DNA of 64,000 bases from Roseiarcus sp036488815 (GTDB lineage Bacteria; Pseudomonadota; Alphaproteobacteria; Rhizobiales; Beijerinckiaceae): contig DASXGX010000154.1 of NCBI GenBank assembly GCA_036488815.1, positions 36,414 to 100,413 of the forward strand, given 5' to 3'. The notes under the pieces were generated by a model. That model did not search any database. It was not told the origin of the DNA and saw nothing but the letters and a program-made list of their open reading frames with translations. The number at the start of each line of letters is the position of its first letter. Within the stretch, counting starts at the first letter, position 1. Below are positions 9,321 to 18,116 of the stretch, piece by piece. Position numbers and translations under genes: made by a program.

Positions 9321-11999
9321 ATGAATCTTCCGATCTCCGGCGACAGTTCTTATTTCATGCACCTTTACGCCCGCTATCGGAAGGACCCGCAATCCGTGCC
9401 GTCCGACTGGATGGTGCACTTCGAGACGCTCGACGGCGGCCCCGAGCGCGGCGAGAGCGATCCATCGCTTTTGGGACAGGCGCTGGTCGACGCCTACCGG
9501 ACGCACGGGCATAAGGAAGCCCGGCTCGATCCGCTCGGAATGACGTCGCCCAAGCGCGCGCAGGAGTTGGTCGCCGCCAAGGCGCGGGCGACCGCCGGGC
9601 GTTGCGAATTGACAATCGCCGGCAAGCCGATCGAAATGACTGGAAAGCGCGCGGACGAAATCCTTCGCGACATCTACTGCGGATACGCCGCGATCGAGGC
9701 GGCCCACATCGAGGATCCCGGCGATCGCGCCTGGATCTACGAGGCGTTCGAGAAGGAAGTGCTCGCGGACGCGGACGAAGGCGTGCTTTCTCTCGCTTTG
9801 GAAGCCGTCCTGCTGGCCGACGAGTTCGAGCGTTTCATCAAGACGAAGTGGCCAACCAAGAAGCGTTTCGGAATCGAGGGGTCGGAGTCTTCGACCGTCA
9901 TTCTCCGAGAGATATTCCGTCAGGCCGCGCGGGCAGGTCAGGCGGAGGTCGTGATCGGCGGCATGCACCGTGGACGACTCGCGACGCTCGCAACCGTGCT
10001 TGGAAAGTCCCTGCCGATCCTGATCGCCGAGATCAAAGGGCGCGACATAACAGACGGCGACGCGGTTTTCACCGGCGACGTTCCCTATCACAACGGGCTG
10101 GCGACGAACGTCGAGACAGATTCCGGCGCTTTGGAAGTGCGTTTGCTGCCGCACCCCTCGCATCTCACGGTGGTGGCCGCTGTGGCGGCGGGAGCGGCCA
10201 GGGCTCGCCAAGAGTTGCGGGCGCGCGAGGGCGCCCCTGGAGAGGTCTTGCCCGTGCTCATGCACACCGACGCGGCGTTCGCTGGTCAAGGTCTGGTGAG
10301 CGAGTTGCTGCAACTGGGGGGACTTGACGGGTGCTCTCCCGGCGGGACCATCCATCTTGTCGTCAACAATCAAATAGGGTTCACGACAACGACGAGCGAG
10401 GGACGATCAACCCCATATCCGACGGACATCGGCAAGGCCTACGGCATTCCGATACTTCATGTGAACGGCGATCAACCATTGGCCGCGGCCGCCGTCGCTC
10501 GCGTAGCGCATGCGTGGCGGCGGCGCACCGGACGAGACGTCATCATCGATCTCGTCTGTTATCGCCGCAACGGCCACAACGAACTCGACGAGCCACGTTT
10601 CACCCAGCCTGTTGAATCTGCCGCCATCGAGAAACATCCGACATTGCGCGCCTTGTTCACCGACACTGTGCAGCAGCGATCCCGCAGGGCTTTCGACCTG
10701 GCGGAGGGGCGACGGGAGGAGTTTGCGAGACAATTGGAGGCGGCATACGCGACTTACGCCAATCTGCGCATGAATGAGATTGCGACGGAAACGAACGTCT
10801 TTCCAGAAACAAATCCAAAGCGCACATCGGAGGTCGAGCCTTCAACGGGGATGGATCTCGACACGCTTCTCTCGCTCGGAAAAACTCTGACCGACATTCC
10901 CGATGATTTTATGCCGGACCCGAAAGTCCGCGCGTTTGCCAGGGCGCGCTGGGACAGTTTGGCGCGGGGAACCGGCATCAACATGGCGACTGCGGAAGCT
11001 CTCGCCTTCGCCAGCCTGCTGCACGAGGGGACCTCTGTCCGGCTGAGCGGCCAGGACTGCGTGCGCGGCACGTTTACGCAGCGACATTTGGCCTTCCACG
11101 ACGCCAAGGACGGCCGCACGATCGTTCCGCTCGCGAGTGTTGCGCAGGGCTTGACTCGGTTCGATGCGATCAACTCGCCGCTCACCGAGTATGGCGTGCT
11201 CGCTTTCGAGTACGGCATGAGCCTCGCGGATCCGAATCGGTTGTGCGTATGGGAAGCTCAGTTCGGCGACTTTCTGAACGGCGCACAAATCGTCGTGGAT
11301 CAGTACATCGTTACAGCGGAATCCAAATGGCGAATGCAATCGTCCCTCGTCGTCGCCCTGCCGCATGGGCTCGAGGGCCAGGGGCCGGACCACTCGTCGG
11401 CGCGTATCGAGCGGCTCCTTCAAAGTTGCGCTGGTGGAAACGTGACGATCGCCGTTCCCTCGACGCCCGCGAATCTGTTTCACGTGCTGCGCCGTCAGCA
11501 GCGGGGGTCGCGCCGAACGCCGCTGTTCCTTATCGCTCCGAAGTCTCTGCTTCGCGAGAAGGACTGTCACGCCACACTCGCGGAAATGGGCCCGGGAACG
11601 CGATTCCGGCCCGTCATCGTGACAGAAGCGCCGGCCCGCTGTAAGCGGATCGTTTTCTGCTGCGGCAAAGTTTTTTATCCGCTCAACGAACTGCGTCTGC
11701 GCCAGAAGTTGGACGATGTCGCGCTGGTTCGGGTCGAGCAACTTTATCCATTCCCGGCCGACGAAATTCGAATCCTATTGGCCGAGCATCCCGACGCCGA
11801 CCTGATCTGGTGTCAGGAAGAGCCACGAAACCAAGGGGGCTTTCCCTACATCTTCGAGCAGTTTTTTGAGATGACCGGCAGGCCGGCGATCCGCTTCGTC
11901 GGCAGGCCGCGCATGGCGGCGGCGGCCGGAGGCTCAACCGATCGCCACGAACGGGAGCAGACGGAGATCGTCGAAAGAGCGCTGGAAGGCGCCGCGTAG
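9321..11999 (+). CDS. 2-oxoglutarate dehydrogenase E1-like protein (SucA/OdhA family, divergent, solitary)
   Basis: 892 residues. The N-terminal 'YFMHLYARYRKDPQSVPSDW' and the C-terminal 'LPHGLEGQGPDHSSARIERL' place it in the SucA E1o family, ThDP enzymes that decarboxylate 2-oxoglutarate and pass the succinyl group to E2. It is shorter than usual SucA (about 930-1000) and deviates at normally fixed places. The cofactor motif reads 'MHTDAAFAGQG' (about residue 315) instead of H-G-D-A; the loop is 'PHPSHLT' rather than N-P-S-H-L-E; and 'GGMHRGRLATL' replaces G-M-A-H-R-G-R-L-N. The Mg-binding Asp, 'VVNNQIGFTT' and 'CYRRNGHNELDEP' are kept, so catalysis is plausible. No sucB, lpd or sucCD genes adjoin it. 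It is probably a paralogue rather than the housekeeping TCA enzyme. Confidence 0.85.
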   Translation: MNLPISGDSSYFMHLYARYRKDPQSVPSDWMVHFETLDGGPERGESDPSLLGQALVDAYRTHGHKEARLDPLGMTSPKRAQELVAAKARATAGRCELTIAGKPIEMTGKRADEILRDIYCGYAAIEAAHIEDPGDRAWIYEAFEKEVLADADEGVLSLALEAVLLADEFERFIKTKWPTKKRFGIEGSESSTVILREIFRQAARAGQAEVVIGGMHRGRLATLATVLGKSLPILIAEIKGRDITDGDAVFTGDVPYHNGLATNVETDSGALEVRLLPHPSHLTVVAAVAAGAARARQELRAREGAPGEVLPVLMHTDAAFAGQGLVSELLQLGGLDGCSPGGTIHLVVNNQIGFTTTTSEGRSTPYPTDIGKAYGIPILHVNGDQPLAAAAVARVAHAWRRRTGRDVIIDLVCYRRNGHNELDEPRFTQPVESAAIEKHPTLRALFTDTVQQRSRRAFDLAEGRREEFARQLEAAYATYANLRMNEIATETNVFPETNPKRTSEVEPSTGMDLDTLLSLGKTLTDIPDDFMPDPKVRAFARARWDSLARGTGINMATAEALAFASLLHEGTSVRLSGQDCVRGTFTQRHLAFHDAKDGRTIVPLASVAQGLTRFDAINSPLTEYGVLAFEYGMSLADPNRLCVWEAQFGDFLNGAQIVVDQYIVTAESKWRMQSSLVVALPHGLEGQGPDHSSARIERLLQSCAGGNVTIAVPSTPANLFHVLRRQQRGSRRTPLFLIAPKSLLREKDCHATLAEMGPGTRFRPVIVTEAPARCKRIVFCCGKVFYPLNELRLRQKLDDVALVRVEQLYPFPADEIRILLAEHPDADLIWCQEEPRNQGGFPYIFEQFFEMTGRPAIRFVGRPRMAAAAGGSTDRHEREQTEIVERALEGAA

Positions 12000-12030
12000 A
12001 GCCTACTGCTTTCCGGTCGACACAACGCTG

Positions 12031-12120
12031 CTGTCACCCGCGGGAAAGCGGGGTCCAGACAACCGCCGCAGGCCTAGCGCCCTTTGACCCCTGGATGCCC
12101 GCTTTTCGCGAGGATGACAG
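12031..12120. repeat. Dispersed palindromic repeat R1, copy A (inverted relative to copy B)
   Basis: A 90-bp intergenic element starting CTGTCACCCGCGGGAAAGCG and ending GCGAGGATGACAG, with a GC-rich hairpin at each end. It is a near-exact reverse complement of the 15689-15776 element and shares half its length with 53252-53303. It lies between the E1-like gene and livF, where both neighbouring genes end, so it may also terminate transcription. Confidence 0.8.
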
Positions 12121-12212
12121 AGGCGCCGCATGGGTGTCCCGTGAAAGCGGCCAACGGGGAAAGCGAGAGGCCGCTTTAAGCAAAAGCAACGCTCTATAGG
12201 CGCGCATCGGAC

Positions 12213-12941
12213 TTACCTCGATGCACCCCCGCCGAGGTACGTCTTGACGACCGCGTCGTCGTGAAGAAGCTCGGCGGCCTCGCCTTCGAGCGCTACGCGC
12301 CCCGCATCGAGTACGTAAGCGTAATCCGCATATTTCAACGCGACCTTGCTGTTCTGCTCCACCAGAAGGATTGTCGTCCCGTTCGCGTGAAGGCGCTCCA
12401 CGATCTTCATGACTTCCTTCACCATCAGCGGCGCGAGCCCCATCGATGGCTCATCCAACAGCAACAGTTTCGGCTGAGCCATCAACGCGCGCCCGATCGC
12501 CAGCATTTGCTGCTCGCCCCCCGACAAGAAAGACGCGTCCTGGCGACGGCGCTCGACCAAGATAGGGAAAGTCTCGAAAACCAGGGAAAGCCGCTGTTCG
12601 CGTTGCGCATTGTCCGTGAGGGTGAACGATCCCAACTCCAGATTCTCCTGGACGCTCATGCCCCCGAAGATGTGGCGGCCCTCGGGAACGTGGACCAGGC
12701 CCAGATGCGGCACCTTGTGAGCGGGATGTCTGGTGATGTCCTGACCGAGCAGCCTCACGGTCCCCGAATGGGGCGGAAGCAATCCGGAAATCGCCCTCAA
12801 GGCCGTTGTCTTGCCGGCGCCATTGGCGCCCAGCAACGCGACCATTTGGCCGCGCCGGACTTCGAGATTGATCCCGTGCAGCACCGAAACGGCGCCATAG
12901 CGCGCGTGCAGATCGACGACGGTCAAAACGGCGTCGGACAA
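12213..12941 (-). CDS. livF: Branched-chain amino acid-type ABC transporter ATPase LivF
   Basis: 242 residues. It shows Walker A 'GANGAGKTT', the signature 'LSGGEQQMLAIGRAL', Walker B 'LLLLDEPSMGLAP' and the H-loop region 'TILLVEQNSKVAL'. The sequence 'RHIFGGMSVQENLELG' and the ~240-residue length are typical of LivF, one of the two ATPases energising hydrophobic amino acid uptake. The start is a TTG at 12941, seven to eight bases after a GGAGG inside the end of livG. A much longer in-frame extension upstream is only the antisense-free shadow of livG. It is the last gene of a livHMGF operon. Ligand is unproven: Liv systems also carry other amino acids, amides and aromatic acids. Confidence 0.92.
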   Translation of the reverse strand: MSDAVLTVVDLHARYGAVSVLHGINLEVRRGQMVALLGANGAGKTTALRAISGLLPPHSGTVRLLGQDITRHPAHKVPHLGLVHVPEGRHIFGGMSVQENLELGSFTLTDNAQREQRLSLVFETFPILVERRRQDASFLSGGEQQMLAIGRALMAQPKLLLLDEPSMGLAPLMVKEVMKIVERLHANGTTILLVEQNSKVALKYADYAYVLDAGRVALEGEAAELLHDDAVVKTYLGGGASR

Positions 12942-12943
12942 TG

Positions 12944-13705
12944 CTATTCCTCCGCGCCGAGATAGGCTTCTATGACGTTGGGGTCGTGCTGAACGACGGC
13001 CGGCGCCCCCTCGGCGATCTTCTGCCCATGGTCCAGCACGATGACGTGCTCCGAGACCTGCATGACAAGCCCCATGTCGTGTTCGATCAGCAGCACCGTG
13101 ACGCCCTCGTCGCGCACCCGCCGTATGAGGGCGACGAGATCCGCCTTTTCGCTCTGATTGAGGCCGGCGGCGGGCTCGTCCAGGAGCAGGATCTTGGGCT
13201 CGGAGGCCAGCGCCCGCGCCCACTCCACGCGCCGTTGGTCGCCGTACGACAGATTGCCGGCGAGCTGGTGCTGGTGTCGTTCGATTCCGACGAACTTGAG
13301 CCATCTCCGGCTTTCGCGCACGATGGACCGCTCTTCGCGTCTCTGCCCCGGCAGGTGCGCTATAGCCGCCAGAAGACCGTACGAGCTGCGGCAATGGCGC
13401 CCCGACATGACATTCTCCAGAACCGTCATTTCCCCGAATAGGCGGATGTTCTGGAATGTACGCGCGAGACCGCGCCGTGTGATCTTGTGGGGAGCCAGAG
13501 AGCCGATGTCGACGCCCTCGAGGACGATGCGACCCGCCGCGGGTCGATAGAAACCGGTCAGGCAATTGAAGAGCGACGTCTTGCCGGCGCCGTTCGGGCC
13601 GATGAGGCTGTGAATCACGCCCTGGTCGATGGAGAACGAGACGTTCGAGAGAACAGTCAGCCCCCCAAACCGGAGACTGACCTGGTCGACGGCGAGGAGC
13701 GCCAT
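12944..13705 (-). CDS. livG: Branched-chain amino acid-type ABC transporter ATPase LivG
   Basis: 253 residues with Walker A 'GPNGAGKTSLFNCLTG', signature 'LSYGDQRRVEWARAL', Walker B 'ILLLDEPAAGLNQ' and the LivG-typical C-terminus 'HDPNVIEAYLGAEE'. The 'ARTFQNIRLFGEMTVLENVM' segment is also characteristic of LivG. It pairs with LivF as the nucleotide-binding heterodimer of the importer. It starts 2 bp after livM ends, and its own end overlaps the ribosome-binding region of livF, consistent with one polycistronic message. Confidence 0.93.
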   Translation of the reverse strand: MALLAVDQVSLRFGGLTVLSNVSFSIDQGVIHSLIGPNGAGKTSLFNCLTGFYRPAAGRIVLEGVDIGSLAPHKITRRGLARTFQNIRLFGEMTVLENVMSGRHCRSSYGLLAAIAHLPGQRREERSIVRESRRWLKFVGIERHQHQLAGNLSYGDQRRVEWARALASEPKILLLDEPAAGLNQSEKADLVALIRRVRDEGVTVLLIEHDMGLVMQVSEHVIVLDHGQKIAEGAPAVVQHDPNVIEAYLGAEE

Positions 13706-13707
13706 GG

Positions 13708-14670
13708 CTAGACTCTCCTGTCCGGCCAGAGGCCGTTCGGTCGAAACAGCATGAGCAGCAAGAGCGCGATGGCGGTGACGAGCGGGCGGTAGGTCCCGGC
13801 GCCTCGCATCATTTCAGGAATCAACGTCATGACCCCTGCCCCGAGGATGACGCCTGGAATCTTGCCCATGCCGCCGAGAACGACGCCGAGGAGAATCAGG
13901 ATCGACTGGCTGAACGTGAAGCTTTCAGGCGAAATCGCGGTCATCTTCGCGGCGTAAAACACGCCGGCGACGGAGGCGATGATGGCGCCGGTGACATAGG
14001 CGTAAAGTTTCACCGCGGTCCGGTTGATTCCGATCCCCGCCGCCGCGTCCTCGTCGTAGCGCACATAGAACCACGCTCGGCCGATGCGCGAGCGGCTGAT
14101 GCTGTGACACACAAACACCGTGGCGACGGCGAGAACGAGGAAGAGATAGTAGAAGTCCGTGATCTTCGTCAGCGCGATTCCGAAAATGCGTGGCCGGTCG
14201 ATCCCGACGAGGCCGCTTGCGCCGCCGGTGATTTCAAGATTGCGCGCGAAGATGCGGACGATTTCGCCGAATCCGAGTGTAACAATGGCGAGATAGTCGC
14301 TCCGCAAGCGAAGGGTCGGGGCGCCGATGACGACGCCGGCGACCGCCGCGGCGACGATCGCCACCGGCAGCGTGAGCCAGAAGTTGACGCCGAACTGGGT
14401 CGTCAGGATTCCCGTCGTGTAAGCGCCCACAGCGAAGAACGCGGCATAGCCCAGGTCGAGCAGTCCTGCGTAGCCGACGACGACATTTAGGCCGAGGCAG
14501 AGAACGACATAGAGCAGCGCAGTCGTTCCAACCTCGACGATATAGGAATTGGCGAACGTCGGAACGAGCGCGGCCGCGACCAGGACGACCGCGCCGAGCG
14601 CCGCCGTCGCGCTGGGTCCGGTTTTGCGAACGACGCTTGCGCCTTCCGCTTCAAGGGGCGCCATTTCCAT
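13708..14670 (-). CDS. livM: Branched-chain amino acid-type ABC permease LivM
   Basis: About 320 residues from the ATG at 14670, which overlaps the livH TGA by one base. Longer upstream in-frame sequence lies within livH and is rejected. Eight to nine hydrophobic segments are visible, with the family motif 'APTLRLRSDYLAIVTLGFGE' (the EAA-like cytoplasmic loop) and 'LGLNVVVGYAGLLDLGYAAF'. It is one of the two inner-membrane channel subunits. The C-terminus 'LLMLFRPNGLWPDRRV' is also typical. Confidence 0.92.
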   Translation of the reverse strand: MEMAPLEAEGASVVRKTGPSATAALGAVVLVAAALVPTFANSYIVEVGTTALLYVVLCLGLNVVVGYAGLLDLGYAAFFAVGAYTTGILTTQFGVNFWLTLPVAIVAAAVAGVVIGAPTLRLRSDYLAIVTLGFGEIVRIFARNLEITGGASGLVGIDRPRIFGIALTKITDFYYLFLVLAVATVFVCHSISRSRIGRAWFYVRYDEDAAAGIGINRTAVKLYAYVTGAIIASVAGVFYAAKMTAISPESFTFSQSILILLGVVLGGMGKIPGVILGAGVMTLIPEMMRGAGTYRPLVTAIALLLLMLFRPNGLWPDRRV

Positions 14671-15587
14671 CAAACTCGGCCCACCAACGTGCGTCCGAGC
14701 AATCCCGTCGGTTTGAGCACCAGAAACGCGATGAGGGCGCCAAATACGATCACGTCCCGCCACTGCGAACTCACGAACGGCAGGGAAGAACCGAACGCTT
14801 CGAGAAGGCCGAGCACGACGCCGCCAAGCATGGCGCCGGGGATGCTTCCGATGCCGCCGATCACGGCCGCGGTGAAGGCCTTCAAACCCATCGTGAAGCC
14901 CATGAAGAAATGCAGGCTGCCGTAGTAGGCGCCGGCCATCACCCCACCGACGCCGGCGAGCGCTGAGCCGATAAAGAATGTCAGGGCGATGATCCGATCG
15001 ACATCGATGCCCATCAGGCGGCTGGCGTTCATGTCGATGGCGACGGCGCGCATCGCCTTGCCATAGAGGGTCTTCGATACGAACAGCTCCAGCCCGATCA
15101 TCAGCGCGACCGCGAGGCCGACCAGCACCATCTGGGTATAGGTGACATGGACGTCGGAGACGTCGAGGCCGGCGAAGCCAAGACTTGTCTTGAACGCCTT
15201 ATATTGACCGCCCGTCAGCGCAAGGACGGAGCTGCTCAAAATCATCGACGCCGCGAGCGCAGTGATGAGAATAGACAGCCGCGGCGCGCGCCGCATCGGT
15301 CGGTAGGCGACCCGCTCGATGACGACGCCAAGCGCGCCAACGGCGAACATGCTGACGACGAGGGCGACGAGGATGCCGAGCCATCCTGTGCCTGTCCAAA
15401 CGCCGACGAAGGCCAAAACGCCCGCGCCGACGAATCCGCCCACCATGTAGATATCGCCGTGCGCGAAATTCAGCAGCTTCACGACGCCGAAGACCATCGT
15501 GTAGCCTAGCGCAATCAGGGCGTAGAAAGAGCCTGTGATGAGACCATCGACAAGCTGCTGCGTCACCATTTCCAGCGTCATGCGCAT
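14670..15587 (-). CDS. livH: Branched-chain amino acid-type ABC permease LivH
   Basis: 305 residues. The N-terminus 'LITGSFYALIALGYTMVFGV' followed by 'LLNFAHGDIYMVGG' is the LivH hallmark. 'GIDVDRIIALTFFIGSALAG' and 'PTGLLGRTLVGRV' confirm the family and completeness. It partners LivM in the membrane. It is separated from the binding-protein gene livJ by ~200 bp that contain repeat R1 copy B, whose hairpins may lower downstream expression relative to livJ. Confidence 0.93.
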   Translation of the reverse strand: MRMTLEMVTQQLVDGLITGSFYALIALGYTMVFGVVKLLNFAHGDIYMVGGFVGAGVLAFVGVWTGTGWLGILVALVVSMFAVGALGVVIERVAYRPMRRAPRLSILITALAASMILSSSVLALTGGQYKAFKTSLGFAGLDVSDVHVTYTQMVLVGLAVALMIGLELFVSKTLYGKAMRAVAIDMNASRLMGIDVDRIIALTFFIGSALAGVGGVMAGAYYGSLHFFMGFTMGLKAFTAAVIGGIGSIPGAMLGGVVLGLLEAFGSSLPFVSSQWRDVIVFGALIAFLVLKPTGLLGRTLVGRV

Positions 15588-15688
15588 GCTCTGCTTTGGG
15601 GCCTGCGGCGGGAGCCCGGGACGCCAGGTCCCGGGCGTTTACTGATTTAGAGCGCGTTGCGTTTTGGTCGAGGCAACCTGGGCGGCGC

Positions 15689-15776
15689 CTGTCATGCCCG
15701 CGAGAGCGGGCATCCAGGAGTCAAAGGGCGAGACCTGCGGTGGTTGTCTGGACCCCCGCTTTCGCGGGGGTGACAG
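15689..15776. repeat. Dispersed palindromic repeat R1, copy B
   Basis: An 88-bp element reading CTGTCATGCCCGCGAGAGCG onward, with one terminal hairpin (GCCCGCGAGAGCGGGC) and another (ACCCCCGCTTTCGCGGGGGT). It is an inverted copy of 12031-12120. It sits between livJ and livH inside the probable operon, where its hairpins could stabilise the livJ message or attenuate the rest. Confidence 0.82.
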
Positions 15777-15788
15777 CCGCAAAACGCT

Positions 15789-16898
15789 CTAGTTCACGGG
15801 CTTCCATTTCCCGTCCGAGACCTGAAGAATCGCGAAGTTCGATCCCACCAGCGTATTCTTGTCGGTAAACTTGATCCTGCCCGCGAGGCCTTGGAAATCG
15901 CTGGCCTTGAGCGCGGCCACGACCGCCTTGGAGTCCGTGCTCTTGGCGCGCGAAATCGCGTCGGCGATCAGGCTGGCGCCATCGTAGGCCAGTGCGGCAT
16001 AGGCGCCCGGGTCGCGCCCGGCGGCCTGCTTGTAGTCCTGCGTGAACGCCTTTGCGTCAGGCAGGAACTCCAGCACGGGCGGCGACATCAGATAAGCGCC
16101 TTCCGCCGCGGAGCCCGCAATCTGAAGGTACTCCGGCGAATTGTTGCCGTCGCCGAGGACGATCGCGCCCTGGTAGCCCGACTGGCGAAGCTGTTTCGTC
16201 AGAAGCGCCCCGTCGCCGTAGTAGGCCGTCCAGAACACCGCGTCGGCCTTCGAGGCTTTGATTCTCGAAACCAGTGAAGAGAAGTCCTGCTCGCCGGACG
16301 CTACCGTTTCCTTCGCGGCGACCTTCCCTCCCGCCTTCTCGAATTCCGCTGCGGTGATCTTGGATAGGTCCGACGAATAGGCGTCGCCTTCGTCGACGAT
16401 CGCGACCGACTTGAGGCCCTTCTTCTTGAGGAGGCCGATGGCGGTTAGCGCCTGCGCATCGCCTGTGGAATCGATCAGAAATGCGTTGCCGGGGTTTGCG
16501 GTGACGAGCTTGGTCGAATTCGCGGCCACGATCACGAAGGGGATGCCAGCGTCGCCGTAGATTTTCAGCGTCGGAAGCACGCCGCCCGAGCAGTATCCGC
16601 CCACAACCGCGACGACGCCGTCCGAGACGAGCTTGCTGGCCGCCGCGACCCCTTGCTGCGGGTCGCACGCGTCGTCTCCCGACACGGTCGTGATCGTGTT
16701 CCCGGCGGCGCCGCCTTTGGCGTTGACCTTCGAGAATGCGAGATTGATCGCATTCACCCAGTCCTGACCTTCGCTCGCGAACTGGCCCGACATAGGCGCC
16801 ACAATGCCGATCTTGATTTCGGCCGCCTCGGCGGAGGCCGCGAGGCCAACCGCGAGGGCGGCTGCGGTCGCGAACAGACGAATACATACCGACTTCAT
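15789..16898 (-). CDS. livJ: Branched-chain amino acid-type periplasmic binding protein (LivJ-like)
   Basis: 369 residues from the ATG at 16898, which has a GGGAGAG ribosome-binding site just upstream; an ATG five codons earlier is less well placed. The first ~25 residues are a signal peptide ('RLFATAAALAVGLAASAEA'). The mature protein is a type I periplasmic binding fold ('IKIGIVAPMSGQFASEGQDW', 'VVGGYCSGGVLPTLKIYGDA', 'SVAIVDEGDAYSSDL'). It captures the ligand for LivHMGF. A cysteine pair in the 'DDACDPQQ' and 'GGYCSGG' segments is typical of Leu/Ile/Val-type receptors. Ligand identity is not fixed by sequence. It lies 59 bp downstream of the quinone reductase gene on the same strand. Confidence 0.92.
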   Translation of the reverse strand: MKSVCIRLFATAAALAVGLAASAEAAEIKIGIVAPMSGQFASEGQDWVNAINLAFSKVNAKGGAAGNTITTVSGDDACDPQQGVAAASKLVSDGVVAVVGGYCSGGVLPTLKIYGDAGIPFVIVAANSTKLVTANPGNAFLIDSTGDAQALTAIGLLKKKGLKSVAIVDEGDAYSSDLSKITAAEFEKAGGKVAAKETVASGEQDFSSLVSRIKASKADAVFWTAYYGDGALLTKQLRQSGYQGAIVLGDGNNSPEYLQIAGSAAEGAYLMSPPVLEFLPDAKAFTQDYKQAAGRDPGAYAALAYDGASLIADAISRAKSTDSKAVVAALKASDFQGLAGRIKFTDKNTLVGSNFAILQVSDGKWKPVN

Positions 16899-16957
16899 TT
16901 CACTCTCCCTCATTGCGTCCCAGCGACGCGCTCAAGATCACTGACGAGAAGCCTGGC

Positions 16958-17698
16958 TCAGACATTGCGTTGCACTGCGGATCGGGCGACGACGCCGGGC
17001 CTGAGCCGCTCATTGGGGCCGTAGTCGCCGGCCGGGTGGAAGAAGAGCCTGGGCGCGCCTTCGAGATCGAGCAGGCGTTCACGATAGGCTTCGAGGTAGG
17101 CTTGGCGCCCTTCTGGTCCGACTCTTCCCGGCATGTACGCGACAAAAGGGGCCAGGACGTCGAAGCCGCAGTAGCGCAACAAGCCGTTGTGGATCGGCCA
17201 AAGAACGCTGAGGATGTCGCCGTCGATTCCATCTGGCGCGTAGGTGTCGGCGGAGGTTCCGGTCGTCGCGGCGACCATCGCGGTTTTCCCACGCAACATG
17301 CCGGTGTCGTATTTTCGGCCCGCGGCGTAGGCGAAACCGCGCGCGAACACGCGGTCGGCCCAACCCTTCATGATCGCGGGCATTCCAAACCACCAGATCG
17401 GAAACTGAAGGATCAGCAGATCCGCGCGTTGGAGCTTTTCCTGCTCAGCGACGATATCCGGAACGAGCGTCCCGGTTCTGACCGCATGGGTCTGTTCAGC
17501 CGCGATGCTGAGAAAATCCGGATCGGACCTCTCGCCGAGGAAATCGTCCGGTCCCACGACGGCGTGAAAGCGCATGGCGTAGAGATCGCTCACCACCACC
17601 TCATGCCCCGCGCCGCGCAGCGTTTGCGCGGCAAGGGTCTTCATCGCGCCATTGAAGGACTTGGGCTCGGGGTGCGCGTAGACGATCAGGACATTCAC
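16958..17698 (-). CDS. NAD(P)H dehydrogenase (quinone), flavodoxin-fold family
   Basis: 246 residues from a GTG at 17698 with GGAG about 9 bases upstream; the longer frame reading has no family match before this point. 'VLIVYAHPEPKSFNGAMKTL' is the FMN/FAD-binding start of the NQO1/KefF/YcaK flavodoxin-like group. 'LILQFPIWWFGMPAIMKGWA' and 'GKTAMVAATTGTSADTY' are the other cofactor loops. Such enzymes reduce quinones with two electrons. It precedes livJ by 59 bp on the same strand and may be cotranscribed with the transporter. The link to the LysR operon is positional only. Confidence 0.88.
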   Translation of the reverse strand: MNVLIVYAHPEPKSFNGAMKTLAAQTLRGAGHEVVVSDLYAMRFHAVVGPDDFLGERSDPDFLSIAAEQTHAVRTGTLVPDIVAEQEKLQRADLLILQFPIWWFGMPAIMKGWADRVFARGFAYAAGRKYDTGMLRGKTAMVAATTGTSADTYAPDGIDGDILSVLWPIHNGLLRYCGFDVLAPFVAYMPGRVGPEGRQAYLEAYRERLLDLEGAPRLFFHPAGDYGPNERLRPGVVARSAVQRNV

Positions 17699-18116
17699 GC
17701 GTGGAGCTCCAATCAGGAAAAGCGCGGCAGACCCGAAACATGCTCGGCGAGATGGGACGGGATCAGGCCGGTCGAGATCGGCGCTACGGGATAAGCCTGC
17801 GTTCCACGAAACTTGCGCTCCCCGCCGCACGCGTCGGCGAAACCGAACCCGCAATGCGTCTGGAGGCAGGCGTTCGCGGCCTTGAAGGACGCGTCCGGGA
17901 TCAGGATCGCGAGATGGTTGGGCTCAGTGAGATCGCGTTCGCGCCACGACTCTCCAGGGAACCGGGCGCAACGTTTGGCCACGCCCTCCCGAGTGTCCGA
18001 CTCGTCTCCCACTGACCGGGTCGCCATTGCCGCGCTTGCCCTGGTGAAAGCAAGAGGATCACGGCAAAAGACCTTAACGACAATGAGATTTCTTGATGTA
18101 CAGATATCGCATGATT
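17699..18116. other. Intergenic region with possible second LysR-type site
   Basis: 418 bp between the quinone reductase start and the LysR stop. A 104-codon minus-strand frame (17713-18027) has no recognisable features and is not called. At 18101-18115 the sequence CAGATATCGCATGAT resembles the reverse complement of the palindrome near the LysR start (CAGATATGCTGAT), so it could be a second binding site upstream of the quinone reductase-liv genes. This is weak evidence. Confidence 0.3.

Noticed and set aside
17713..18027. 104-codon minus-strand frame between the quinone reductase and LysR genes
   Set aside because: No ribosome-binding site, no recognisable motif, and it overlaps the likely promoter region.
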